NCBI RefSeq assembly: GCF_042854845.1
Contig: NZ_AP031498.1
Coordinates: forward strand, 2,604,001 to 2,668,000
Direction: 5' to 3'
DNA length: 64,000 nt
Source of the DNA: Maricurvus nonylphenolicus
GTDB taxonomy: Bacteria > Pseudomonadota > Gammaproteobacteria > Pseudomonadales > Cellvibrionaceae
Every line of letters begins with the position of its first letter. Position 1 is the first letter of the stretch. The notes below the pieces were generated by a model. It had not been told where the DNA came from. It saw nothing but the letters and a program-made list of their open reading frames with translations, and did no database searches. Position numbers and translations under genes: made by a program. Positions 1-8,315 of the stretch are shown here, piece after piece.

Positions 1-528
1 AAGCAGGTGTTGGTCGCAGCCCGTGCCGGCGTGGACTTGATCGCACCATCAGGCATGATGGATGGCATGATCGCCGCTATCCGTGAAGCGCTGGATGATG
101 GCGGCTTCTCACATATTCCGGTGATGTCCTATTCAACTAAATTTGCGTCAGCGTTTTACGGTCCTTTCCGTGATGCGGTGGACAGTAATTTTAAAGGTAC
201 CCGTGACAGCTATCAGATGGATCACGCCAATGGCCGTGAAGCCTTGGCAGAGTCCATGCAGGATGAGTTGGAAGGCGCTGACATTTTAATGGTTAAGCCT
301 GGCTTGGCGTATCTGGATGTAATTGCCGATATCCGTAAACACTCAGATCGTCCGCTGGCGGTATACCATGTGAGTGGTGAGTACGCCATGATAAAGGCCG
401 GTGCCGCCGCAGGCGTAATTGACGAAAAGGCCATTGTGATGGAAACCATGGTTGCCTTTAAACGTGCCGGTTGTGACCTGATAATTACCTATTATGCCGA
501 GCAGCTGGCAGAATGGTTAAACGCTTAA
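1..528 (+). CDS. hemB: Delta-aminolevulinic acid dehydratase (porphobilinogen synthase), C-terminal part
   Basis: HemB condenses two 5-aminolevulinate molecules to porphobilinogen in cytoplasmic haem biosynthesis. The reading frame is open at the left edge, so roughly the first 150 residues of the usual ~330 are outside the window. Both Schiff-base lysine regions of the family are present: the segment SYSTKFASAFYGPFRDA and, further on, ADILMVKPGLAYLD. The C-terminal part reads as intact and ends in a normal stop. It is followed 25 bases later by a small lipoprotein gene on the same strand. The identification is secure; only the N-terminus is missing because of the window boundary. Confidence 0.96.
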   Translation, partial: KQVLVAARAGVDLIAPSGMMDGMIAAIREALDDGGFSHIPVMSYSTKFASAFYGPFRDAVDSNFKGTRDSYQMDHANGREALAESMQDELEGADILMVKPGLAYLDVIADIRKHSDRPLAVYHVSGEYAMIKAGAAAGVIDEKAIVMETMVAFKRAGCDLIITYYAEQLAEWLNA

Positions 529-553
529 ACTTCAGTCACGGATAAGGAATACC

Positions 554-715
554 ATGAAAAAATTATTTTCTATTAGCACCATGATTCTATTGCTTACTGC
601 CTGTGCACCTGAGGTCGGCAGTGACGCCTGGTGTGCCAATATGAAAGAAAAACCCAAAGGCGACTGGACTGCCAATGAAGCAAAGGATTTTGCCAAACAC
701 TGTGTCTTCAAGTAA
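554..715 (+). CDS. Small DUF3012-like lipoprotein, copy 1 (53 aa)
   Basis: This short gene encodes 53 residues: a lysine-start signal peptide (MKKLFSISTMILLLTAC) with a lipobox LTAC whose cysteine is residue 17, then a compact domain with the signature GSDAWCANM and a second cysteine in AKHCVFK. That pair of Cys-containing motifs is what I know from DUF3012 proteins, whose function is undescribed. A good Shine-Dalgarno (AAGGAA) lies just upstream of the ATG. The mature protein would be only ~37 residues, probably lipid-anchored in the envelope. The next gene encodes a divergent paralogue, so this looks like a tandem duplication. Confidence 0.75.
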   Translation: MKKLFSISTMILLLTACAPEVGSDAWCANMKEKPKGDWTANEAKDFAKHCVFK

Positions 716-725
716 TTAGCGTAGT

Positions 726-938
726 ATGAATAAATATTTGGCCCTGTTGTGTCTGCTGTTAGTCGGTTGTTTATTGATAATGATGGGGCTGAATATGATT
801 GCCGCTACTGATGAACAGCAAAATGCCGTAACCACCGTTGGCAGTGAAGCCTGGTGTGATGCCATGGTGGAAACCCCGAACAGCCAATGGACGGAGCAAA
901 CGACTCAGGACTTTGCTCGTCATTGTTTGTACGAGTAA
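726..938 (+). CDS. Small DUF3012-like membrane or lipoprotein, copy 2 (70 aa)
   Basis: A paralogue of the preceding gene, starting 10 bases after its stop. The C-terminal half repeats the same pattern (GSEAWCDAM, then QDFARHCLYE). The N-terminus differs: LLVGC at residues 11-15 could be a lipobox, but it is followed by another hydrophobic run (LLIMMGLNMIAA), so a membrane-anchored protein with a periplasmic C-terminal domain is equally possible. A linker of ~15 polar residues separates anchor and domain. The two cysteines conserved between both copies may form a disulfide in the periplasm; that is inference. Function unknown. Confidence 0.7.
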   Translation: MNKYLALLCLLLVGCLLIMMGLNMIAATDEQQNAVTTVGSEAWCDAMVETPNSQWTEQTTQDFARHCLYE

Positions 939-1009
939 CGGCTTTTTACCTATAAATACTGACTGCCATGGAAGGTAGATAATAATAAATACCACGATTC
1001 AGTAACTGC

Positions 1010-2536
1010 ATGTTTTTCTCTGATTCTCGACAGCATTTTTTTCGGCCACTTACCGGCAAATACCGGGAAGTGTTTGTTGAATGTCTGCGCCTGCTGTATC
1101 AACGCTTATACACAGATTTAACCGATTTTGGTCATGTGCGCAATCGCGACCAGATCGTAGATATCTTCCTTGAGGCCATTGCTCGCGCCCCGGTTATTGA
1201 AACCGATAGCGCGGAAGGTGAAGAGGAGGGCAGATTTAAAAATCAGCGTGAGTTAGCCGGTTTTATCCTCAACAGCCTGCTGGAACACGGCTGGCTGGAA
1301 AAGCAGGTGGATGAAGCCACGCTGCAAAGTTCCTATGCCTTCAGCAAAGTTGGGCGCATGTTCACCCAGCCTTTTGTCGATACTGACAGTTCCCGTTTTC
1401 GTACCCGTAACCGCAACACCCGCAATACGCGTAACAGCTTACAGGCCTTTTATGAACAGGGAGAAATCTATGACCTGCTCGATGCCTATGAGTATTCGGA
1501 GCGGATTATCAGTGATTTTACCGATGTGATCTCGGAGCTGGAAGATCGCAAGCGTCAGCTGGTGAAAGAGGTTGAGGCGCGTCAGTTGGTGCAACAGGCC
1601 ACCGATGAATTTTTTGAGTTTATGGAGAACACCTTCAAACCGGATCTGGAGGTGCGATTGTCGGCGGATAGCGTCGAAAAGTACCGCGATCAAATTGCAT
1701 CACTGATCAAGCAAATTCGCCGCAAACGCAAATACGGTGTCGGTGACGAAAAGGATATGGACTGGCGCGCGGTCATGGAACTGCGTTTACGGCGTCTGAT
1801 GCCCAATCGTGTCGTCGATGGGCAGTCTATTCTCGAAAATCTGTTGCAGGGGATTGAGGATCGTCTGCGTAGTGCCTGCGAGGGCATGTTGCCGGCGTTG
1901 CGAAAATCCCTCAATAGTTTTACCCAGCGCGCCGATATTATTATGCGCCAGCTTAGCTATATTCATGCCCAGGGGGATGATGATGCCCTGGCAGCCTGTA
2001 AAGTGTTGGCTGAGAAATCCGTCCAAGAGCAGGATCAGCGTCTTGCTGCCGCAGCAGAACACCTAACCGGTTTGCAGTTGGGTTATATTGATCCGGGGCA
2101 GATTCTATTGCGCACCCGCGCCAGTAGGCGGGTGGTTATGAGTCGTGTCGCCGAGGATAAGGCCCTCGATGAAACAGCCCGTCGTGAAATCTTTGTCCAG
2201 CAAGCGCTGGATAGAGCCTTTAGTATTCAGGGCGGCGATATTCGTCAGTATATAGCTGAAACTCTGGCCCAGACTGGCCGCATAAATACCCGTCACCTTC
2301 CTATCAATACCGCTCGGGACTTGTTGTCTGTCGCCCATGCCATTGAAGTCGGTGCGGCAGAGAACTTATCGTCGGAATACAGCTTTCGTGTCAGCCCGGT
2401 GAGTGAAGATGATGATGGCCGCCAATGGTTGCCTGCCGATGTGGGCTTGCTTGACGATGAATACTTTGGCCGTCGGGATGAATTTGTCATTGAGATTAAA
2501 AGCGAATTAAAAGCTCAGCTCCAGGAGAGCCTCTAG
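1010..2536 (+). CDS. mksF: Condensin subunit MksF (kleisin-like)
   Basis: First gene of a three-gene MksF-MksE-MksB bacterial condensin operon of the MukBEF/MksBEF superfamily. The 508-residue protein has no Walker motifs. It begins with a globular, predicted winged-helix-rich segment (residues ~1-120), followed by long charged helices (residues ~160-260), as expected for the kleisin that bridges the two SMC heads. Identification rests mainly on order and size: a ~500-residue protein one base before a ~250-residue MksE and then a large SMC-like ATPase. In the Wadjet naming the same position is JetA. No MksG/JetD nuclease gene follows, which favours a chromosome-organising rather than a plasmid-cleaving role. 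Confidence 0.85.
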   Translation: MFFSDSRQHFFRPLTGKYREVFVECLRLLYQRLYTDLTDFGHVRNRDQIVDIFLEAIARAPVIETDSAEGEEEGRFKNQRELAGFILNSLLEHGWLEKQVDEATLQSSYAFSKVGRMFTQPFVDTDSSRFRTRNRNTRNTRNSLQAFYEQGEIYDLLDAYEYSERIISDFTDVISELEDRKRQLVKEVEARQLVQQATDEFFEFMENTFKPDLEVRLSADSVEKYRDQIASLIKQIRRKRKYGVGDEKDMDWRAVMELRLRRLMPNRVVDGQSILENLLQGIEDRLRSACEGMLPALRKSLNSFTQRADIIMRQLSYIHAQGDDDALAACKVLAEKSVQEQDQRLAAAAEHLTGLQLGYIDPGQILLRTRASRRVVMSRVAEDKALDETARREIFVQQALDRAFSIQGGDIRQYIAETLAQTGRINTRHLPINTARDLLSVAHAIEVGAAENLSSEYSFRVSPVSEDDDGRQWLPADVGLLDDEYFGRRDEFVIEIKSELKAQLQESL

Positions 2537-2537
2537 T

Positions 2538-3299
2538 ATGTCGACTTTGCAAGCGGTTCTGTTTGAGAAGCTAACTGCTGAAAATCTACGTGAATCCGAT
2601 TGGCTGGAGCTGCTTCAGCGCCTGTTGGATTATGGCGTATTGTGCCGTGCTGAAAGTCAGGTGGAGGCCGAGCTGTACGACCGCTATGTGCGTATTGAGT
2701 CCCTGGTAGATGACTATTTGGCGCTGATGGGCGTACGCCTACATCACGATTCCCGTTTTCAATATGTGCGCCTGGTACCTCCCGGTGCTCGTGTTCCCGG
2801 TGTCGATGATGAGACGGATACCCCGTTTAATGGTGGCTTCAGGGCCAAACTTAATCAAAATGAAGTGGCTCTGATTTTATGTCTGCGCACCGAATACGAT
2901 AAGGCGTTACGTGAAGGTCAGGTTGATGAGGGCGGTTGCGTTAACTTATCCATTGAAGCGTTGGCTTTATCTTTAAAGAATTTGCTGTCGCGATCGCTGC
3001 CGGAAAGTCAGCAGGAGCGAAAGTTGTTGTTTAAGCGTTTGCGTCAACTGCGTGTCATTCGGTTTGGAGCCGAAGCGGATCTGGGGGATGGTGAAAGCTG
3101 GATTAAAGTGCGCCCGATGATTGTTAATCTGGTCAGCAATGAGGTGATTGATAGCTTAATCGCAGATGCAGGTGAAATGGTTGACGATGTTGTTGAGTCT
3201 TCGGTTAAAGAGGAAGAAATAGAAGCCTCCCTGGCTGCAGCAACTGATAAGGGTTCTCTTTTTGGTGATGAATCCTCCGCGGAACTGGAGGAGTCCTGA
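2538..3299 (+). CDS. mksE: Condensin subunit MksE
   Basis: A 253-residue protein starting one base after the mksF stop, with AGGAGAG at the end of mksF as its ribosome site. It matches the MksE (JetB, DUF4194-like) position and size. In the family MksE binds the MksF kleisin as a dimeric winged-helix (KITE-like) accessory subunit and modulates the ATPase cycle of MksB. The C-terminal ~40 residues are strongly acidic (many Glu and Asp), a probable disordered tail. The stop lies one base before the mksB ATG, so the three subunits should be made in concert. No catalytic motif is expected or seen. Confidence 0.85.
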   Translation: MSTLQAVLFEKLTAENLRESDWLELLQRLLDYGVLCRAESQVEAELYDRYVRIESLVDDYLALMGVRLHHDSRFQYVRLVPPGARVPGVDDETDTPFNGGFRAKLNQNEVALILCLRTEYDKALREGQVDEGGCVNLSIEALALSLKNLLSRSLPESQQERKLLFKRLRQLRVIRFGAEADLGDGESWIKVRPMIVNLVSNEVIDSLIADAGEMVDDVVESSVKEEEIEASLAAATDKGSLFGDESSAELEES

Positions 3300-3300
3300 T

Positions 3301-6300
3301 ATGTATTTAAAGAAGTTTATCTATGTAAACTGGGGCAATATTCCCCATGCCGAGTTTGATTTTGGCCCCATTAATCTGTTCTCCGGTGGTAATGGCTCTG
3401 GCAAAACAACAGCGGCGGATGCTATTCAGACGGTGATGACTGCCGCCCACGATAACCTGTTCCATTTTAACCCCGGCCAGGATGAATCTACCCAGCGAGG
3501 CCGCGGTGGTAAGCAGGTTCGCACCTTGGCCTCCTATGTGTTGGGGTGTGATGATGGTGCCTATGCGCGACCGGATTCATGCGATGGTTATCTGGCTGCC
3601 GTTTTTGCGCCAACGCCCGGTGAAGATGGTGAAGGCTTTACCGCATTATTGGCCATGCGGGCTTTTGTCGAGAAAACCGGCCAACAAAAAACGGCGCGCC
3701 TGGACGATAGCCTGTTTTTTATTCTGCCGGATGTGAGTTTATCCCTCGGTGACCTGGTGAAAGAGGATGTGGGAGGACGCTATGTTTTCCCTATGGATAA
3801 AGTCTACGCTCAGTTGCGCCAGCAGTTTGGTACGACCAGTGTCGAGAAGTACGACAAAAAGAAAGCCTATCTCTGCCGTCTCTACGGCGTATTACGCGGC
3901 CGCCGTGATGCGGTATCCGAGCGGGAAGCCATGAATGCAGCGCGAGCATTTTCGCGTTTTATGGCCTACAAACCCATCAAGGGCATAGATGAATTTGTCG
4001 CCAACGAAGTGCTTGAGCCCCGTGATCTGGGTGATGCTATTCGCGACGTGTCGGCCATGTTAAAGCGTATTCACGGAATGGAGCAGGATGCCCGGGAATT
4101 GCGTGAAGCGACTGATCGTCTGTTGGCTGGCCGTGATTGCGCCGATGCTTTTATCGATCAATGGCTAGAGCAGCAATTGATGCAATACAGTTTGGCACGC
4201 AGTCGTTATAACCAGTGTCAGTCCCGTTACCTTAGCGAAAAGCAAAAGCAGCAGCGTTTACGTGAGCAGTTACAGGGTAATGAACGAGACGCCGAGCTGG
4301 CTGAGCAGCGACGTAAGGAGTTACGCCAGCAGTTGCTGGAGTTGGAGGCGCGTCGTTTGCAAGTCCCGGCTCTGCGGGATAAGGATCAGCTGGAAAAAAC
4401 CATTGCTGAGCTCGATAACAATATGCGCCAATCGGTTGCGCCGCTGCTAACGCAAGATCAGCAATTGCGCAGTAACCGTCAGGCAGCGGGACAGATTCAG
4501 CGGGCGATTCAGCAAACCTCCATTCAGCTAACGGTTAATGGCTTGGCAGATAAGGCCTTGATTAAAGCTGCCAGTGATTTAAGTCAGGAGGCTTCGTCGG
4601 TAGATTTTCAATCGCTGTTTAATCGCGACTGGATTGATATCAGTCCGTTGGAAGGACACCTTGATGAAGCGCTGGCGATGCAACAACTGCATAATCGTTT
4701 TGCCGAAAGCTGGTTGGTGACTGACGGTGGTGACAGCAGTTTACGTGATCAATTGGCGCAGGAACGCGATAAACGTCGCCACGCCAGCGACCGATTGCAA
4801 AAGCAGGTCGCCGCCAAGAATAGTGAAATTCAGCTGCTGGAACAGCGTCAGTCCGTTTATCCCACTTATGTGCGTGTAGCGCTTGAGACGATTAATAGGC
4901 AGTTACCTGATGCGGATGCCCGTGTGCTCTGCGATTACGTTGAAGTGGTTGATGAACAGTGGCAGTCCGCTATCGAGGGTTATATAGGAGGCGCACGCTT
5001 TGGCATCATTGTTGAAGACGAATTCGAAGCTGATGCAATAAGTTTGGTGCGCCGCCTACCCGGTGGCAGTAAGGCCAGGGTTATTCAGGGTCATAAAGCC
5101 CGTCGCGATGCCGAACGCCTGGGCCAATTGCCAAGTGATTCCATCATGCATGTGATGAGCTTTGGCCATGCCACAGCGGAAGCCTATCTGATGGCCAGTT
5201 ATGGCCAAGTCCAGCGCGTCGATAACGCTGATGAGCTTCGTCACACCCGACGCGGTGTGACTCGTGATTGCATGGGATCTGGCAATTACGCCATGTTTCG
5301 CTGCGATTTGGGAGATAGTGATTTGGTGTTTGGCCAGGCGGCTCGGGAAAAAGCCCTGGCAGCCAAGCAGGATGAATTGCAACAGTTGCAGATGGAGTGG
5401 CAGGGCAGTGCTGACAGTGCCAATGAATGTCAGCAGTTGCTACAGGCGGTAGATCAGTTAAAAACCATTGATTATGCCGATCAGTTAAACGGTATGTTGG
5501 CCTTACAGCGACGTTTGTTAAATGCGGAAGCCAGTTTAAAGCAGTTGGATCTGACCGACTTTACTGAGCTCGAGGCCCAGCTTGAGCAACTGAAATCCGA
5601 TGAAGGTGAGCTCGAGTCGAAACTCAAGACGTTGGAAGATGCTCGGGTAGATGTTAAAAGTGATCTCAAACGTGCCAATAATCGCTGTGAGGATCTGGGT
5701 GCTGAGCAGGACGATACACTGGATGCACTGGATACGGCCGAAGACAACCTGCGTAGCCTGTCGACAATTTGGGCTGACTTCGATATTGAGAAGCAGCTGG
5801 CTCAGGCAGACGAGCTAGTAGAGCTGCATAACCTTGAGTATTTCCTCAACAGCGCAGCCAGCCTGGACGGTGAGCTCAATAGTCTGTTGCATACTTTGCA
5901 AAAGCGTATTTTGGAGCATAACCAGCTCTGTAATGGCGCCGATGCAATTGCCTTTGAGCTGGACTTTGGCGATAGCCTGGGGCGGGCCAACTTTAAGCGG
6001 GTGTGTGAGCTGCAAAGGCAGCTGGACAGCCTCTATAACCGCTACAAAAATAATATTCTTGCCAAGCGTCACGAGGAGCTGGTTTCACTGCGTGAAAGCT
6101 TCAATAACGCCTTTGTGACTAACCTCTGCCATTCTATCTTCCAAGCGATTAATGACGGCAAGAAAGTGCTGGAAGAGTTGAATAAGGAACTTGAGCATCA
6201 CCGCTTTGGTGCTGACCGTGAGAGTTTTGAGTTTGGCTGGGAGTGGGTGCCTGAGTTTAAGGATTACTGGCAATTCTTTAAGGCCGTTATTGACAACCCA

Positions 6301-6930
6301 AGCTTGGGCGATGGCGAAACCCTGTTCGACATGAAGCTCAGTGGTAAACATGAGGCGGTGCGGGATCGCTTGATGGCGATGCTGCTGGATGAAGATGCCA
6401 ATAAGGCCTTGCGCGAGCTCAACCGTATTGCCGATTACCGCAACTACCGCTGCTATGAAATTTATAAAAAACCTGAAGGCAAGGCACCGATTGCCCTCAG
6501 TCAGTACGGCACAGGCTCCGGTGGTCAGTTGGAAACGCCGGCTTATATTATCCGTAGTGCAGCCATTACCTCGGCATTTCGCTTTAATGAGGGCAAATCT
6601 CACCTGCGCATGGTGCTGGTGGACGAGGCCTTCTCGAAGATGGATGAACACCGATCCAAAGAGGTGATCAACTATTTGACTGAAAGCCTCGGTCTGCAGC
6701 TGATGTTTATTATGCCGTCGAGCAAGTCTGGGCCGTTTATGGATCTTATCAGCAACCAGTTTATTTTTAGCAAATGTCCAACTTCACAGCCCATGGGGGA
6801 ACTCATGACGCGGGTATTGGTCGATAGGCAGCAGTGTGACAAAGAGAAAATTGCTGCTCTGATGGCCAACCATCGTCGCACCATTCGCCAGCAGGCGTCG
6901 TTGGATTTTCTTGAAGAAGTAGAAGTTTAA
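3301..6930 (+). CDS. mksB: Condensin SMC-like ATPase MksB
   Basis: The 1209-residue SMC-like ATPase of the Mks condensin. A Walker A motif GGNGSGKTT lies at residues 29-37; the signature motif (SQYGTGSGGQLETP) and Walker B with its catalytic glutamate (LRMVLVDEAFSKMDEH) are near the C-terminus. Between them lie long charged coiled-coil arms (residues ~290-480 and ~690-850) flanking a hinge region, the normal SMC plan. I chose the ATG at 3301 because GGAGGAG at 3287-3293 is well placed for it and the family begins with a short beta strand before Walker A; an in-frame start 39 bases upstream would overlap mksE. In P. aeruginosa MksB acts with MksE and MksF in chromosome segregation. Confidence 0.93.
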   Translation: MYLKKFIYVNWGNIPHAEFDFGPINLFSGGNGSGKTTAADAIQTVMTAAHDNLFHFNPGQDESTQRGRGGKQVRTLASYVLGCDDGAYARPDSCDGYLAAVFAPTPGEDGEGFTALLAMRAFVEKTGQQKTARLDDSLFFILPDVSLSLGDLVKEDVGGRYVFPMDKVYAQLRQQFGTTSVEKYDKKKAYLCRLYGVLRGRRDAVSEREAMNAARAFSRFMAYKPIKGIDEFVANEVLEPRDLGDAIRDVSAMLKRIHGMEQDARELREATDRLLAGRDCADAFIDQWLEQQLMQYSLARSRYNQCQSRYLSEKQKQQRLREQLQGNERDAELAEQRRKELRQQLLELEARRLQVPALRDKDQLEKTIAELDNNMRQSVAPLLTQDQQLRSNRQAAGQIQRAIQQTSIQLTVNGLADKALIKAASDLSQEASSVDFQSLFNRDWIDISPLEGHLDEALAMQQLHNRFAESWLVTDGGDSSLRDQLAQERDKRRHASDRLQKQVAAKNSEIQLLEQRQSVYPTYVRVALETINRQLPDADARVLCDYVEVVDEQWQSAIEGYIGGARFGIIVEDEFEADAISLVRRLPGGSKARVIQGHKARRDAERLGQLPSDSIMHVMSFGHATAEAYLMASYGQVQRVDNADELRHTRRGVTRDCMGSGNYAMFRCDLGDSDLVFGQAAREKALAAKQDELQQLQMEWQGSADSANECQQLLQAVDQLKTIDYADQLNGMLALQRRLLNAEASLKQLDLTDFTELEAQLEQLKSDEGELESKLKTLEDARVDVKSDLKRANNRCEDLGAEQDDTLDALDTAEDNLRSLSTIWADFDIEKQLAQADELVELHNLEYFLNSAASLDGELNSLLHTLQKRILEHNQLCNGADAIAFELDFGDSLGRANFKRVCELQRQLDSLYNRYKNNILAKRHEELVSLRESFNNAFVTNLCHSIFQAINDGKKVLEELNKELEHHRFGADRESFEFGWEWVPEFKDYWQFFKAVIDNPSLGDGETLFDMKLSGKHEAVRDRLMAMLLDEDANKALRELNRIADYRNYRCYEIYKKPEGKAPIALSQYGTGSGGQLETPAYIIRSAAITSAFRFNEGKSHLRMVLVDEAFSKMDEHRSKEVINYLTESLGLQLMFIMPSSKSGPFMDLISNQFIFSKCPTSQPMGELMTRVLVDRQQCDKEKIAALMANHRRTIRQQASLDFLEEVEV

Positions 6931-6966
6931 CCCCGGCAGGGGATATCAATCTCAGAGGTTTATGTG

Positions 6967-7776
6967 ATGGGTAGTACGCGCAATGATCAATTGCAGCAAA
7001 TTTTCTTTCGAATTCGCTCAAACAAGGTATTCGAGTTCTTTGTTATCGGCGTCATTATTTTCTCGGCATTGGTGATTGGGGTAAAAACCTATGAGCTGCC
7101 ACCTGTGTTTGTTCAGGTTGTTGGTGTTTTAGATATTTTCATTACACTGATTTTCCTGGTGGAGATTATTATTCGCTTTCTGGGTGAAGAGGATAAAAAG
7201 CGCTTCTTTAATAAAGCCTGGAATGTCTTTGATACGCTGATTGTGATTATGAGTCTGGTGCCCATCGAAGACAGTGAAATGGCTTTGATTGGTCGTTTGG
7301 TACGGATCTTCCGTGTATTGCGGATGGTATCTATTATTCCTGAGCTGCGATTACTGCTGAATTCGCTACTGACCGCGTTGCCGCAACTGGGTTATGTGAT
7401 GTTGATGATGTTTATCATCTTCTATATCTATGCCGCTGTAGGCAGTACTTTCTTCGCCGAGATTAATCCAACCTTGTGGGGCGACATCGCCGTAAGTCTG
7501 CTGACCCTGTTCCGTGTTATGACCTTTGAGGATTGGACGGATGTGATGTATGAGACCATGACGGTTTATCCGCTCAGCTGGGCTTTCTACCTTACCTTTA
7601 TTTTCTTTACTGCCTTTGCCTTCCTGAACATGGTGATCGGTATTGTGGTTAATGTGCTGGAAGAGGAGCATCAGCGGATTGCCAGGGCCGAGGCTGAGGC
7701 GGCCGGGGAGCCGACCTTGAAGGATCTGCAAAATCAGCTTGATGAACTGAAAGCGCTGCTGCAAAAACAGCAGTAG
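6967..7776 (+). CDS. Voltage-gated cation (sodium) channel, BacNav-like
   Basis: A six-transmembrane, single-pore ion-transporter protein of the bacterial voltage-gated sodium channel type (269 residues). S1-S4 occupy residues ~22-125; S4 carries four arginines exactly three residues apart (R110, R113, R116, R119), the voltage-sensor pattern. S5, pore and S6 span ~140-230. The selectivity-filter sequence is TFEDW (186-190), where characterised BacNav channels have TLESW. After S6 comes a charged neck and a predicted C-terminal coiled coil (LKDLQNQLDELKALLQ) for tetramer assembly. AGAGG at 6954-6958 supports the ATG at 6967 over an adjacent GTG. Likely carries sodium or other cations for ion homeostasis or motility; physiology inferred. 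Confidence 0.88.
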   Translation: MGSTRNDQLQQIFFRIRSNKVFEFFVIGVIIFSALVIGVKTYELPPVFVQVVGVLDIFITLIFLVEIIIRFLGEEDKKRFFNKAWNVFDTLIVIMSLVPIEDSEMALIGRLVRIFRVLRMVSIIPELRLLLNSLLTALPQLGYVMLMMFIIFYIYAAVGSTFFAEINPTLWGDIAVSLLTLFRVMTFEDWTDVMYETMTVYPLSWAFYLTFIFFTAFAFLNMVIGIVVNVLEEEHQRIARAEAEAAGEPTLKDLQNQLDELKALLQKQQ

Positions 7777-7786
7777 TACTAACGCC

Positions 7787-7813
7787 GGGGTACGACCCGC
7801 AGGGTCGGACCCC
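7787..7813. repeat. REP-like palindrome, copy 1
   Basis: A 27-base imperfect palindrome: arm GGGGTACGACCC, three-base loop GCA, arm GGGTCGGACCCC (one mismatch). It lies just after the channel gene and 35 bases before a second copy with the same architecture. Such GGGGTC/GACCCC palindromes resemble REP sequences mobilised by REP-associated tyrosine transposases. As RNA it would fold strongly and could help end transcription of the channel gene. Confidence 0.65.
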
Positions 7814-7848
7814 TCACATCATCGCTGTCTGGGGGCTCAAGCCTAGCC

Positions 7849-7875
7849 GGGGTCTGACCCTGCGGGTCAGACCCC
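7849..7875. repeat. REP-like palindrome, copy 2 (perfect)
   Basis: A perfect 27-base palindrome: GGGGTCTGACCC, loop TGC, GGGTCAGACCCC. It differs from the first copy at only a few positions inside the arms and has its centre 62 bases away, the usual spacing of a paired REP unit. No transposase is present in the window. It is followed by an A/T-rich stretch, so it could also act as a weak terminator on the plus strand. Confidence 0.7.
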
Positions 7876-8088
7876 ATTTAAAATATCTATCTCTCAGCTT
7901 CTCCCAATTGCCATCGCTACAATACGACGGTATTCATGAATCTAAGTCACACTTTCTACATTAAAGCCCCTGACAATTTGGCCGATAAATTGCTCTAGCG
8001 TTACTCAGAGTTAAAACAATAAGCAAAACGCCAAATTTTTGCCTTCATTGAGGTCCACTCGATTGAGGCTGTTTAGGAGGAGTTAGCG

Positions 8089-8259
8089 ATGCAGCGAAAG
8101 GATCGTCATCAAGCCCCTGTAAGTGGTGAGCTGGTCAATGCCAATGATTGGCAGCAGGCCAGATTGCATTTTCACCGTCAGAAACTGGTCAGCCTAGGCC
8201 AAATCGTTGGTATCAAACTGCAGCAGCAGGGCAGGAATAGCCTGTCTGGTTCCCATTGA
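8089..8259 (+). CDS. Putative small protein (56 aa)
   Basis: A short reading frame preceded by a very strong Shine-Dalgarno (TAGGAGGAG at 8074-8082, six bases before the ATG). The product is basic and glutamine/histidine-rich, begins MQRKDRHQAPVSGE and has no signal peptide or membrane segment. I do not recognise it. It lies alone in a 539-base gap between the channel gene and the protease gene. That gap otherwise holds the two REP-like palindromes and A/T-rich sequence between 7876 and 8070 that could carry a promoter. The start signal is the main argument that it is translated; it could also be the relic of a longer gene. Confidence 0.45.
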   Translation: MQRKDRHQAPVSGELVNANDWQQARLHFHRQKLVSLGQIVGIKLQQQGRNSLSGSH

Positions 8260-8315
8260 GTGTCAATCTCAGCTAAGCTTGCAGCACTCTTCATTGCGTC
8301 CTGAAATACGGCTAA

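Noticed and set aside
1010..6930. Wadjet plasmid-defence system
   Set aside because: JetA-, JetB- and JetC-like genes are here but no JetD/MksG nuclease follows, so defence by plasmid cleavage is not supported.
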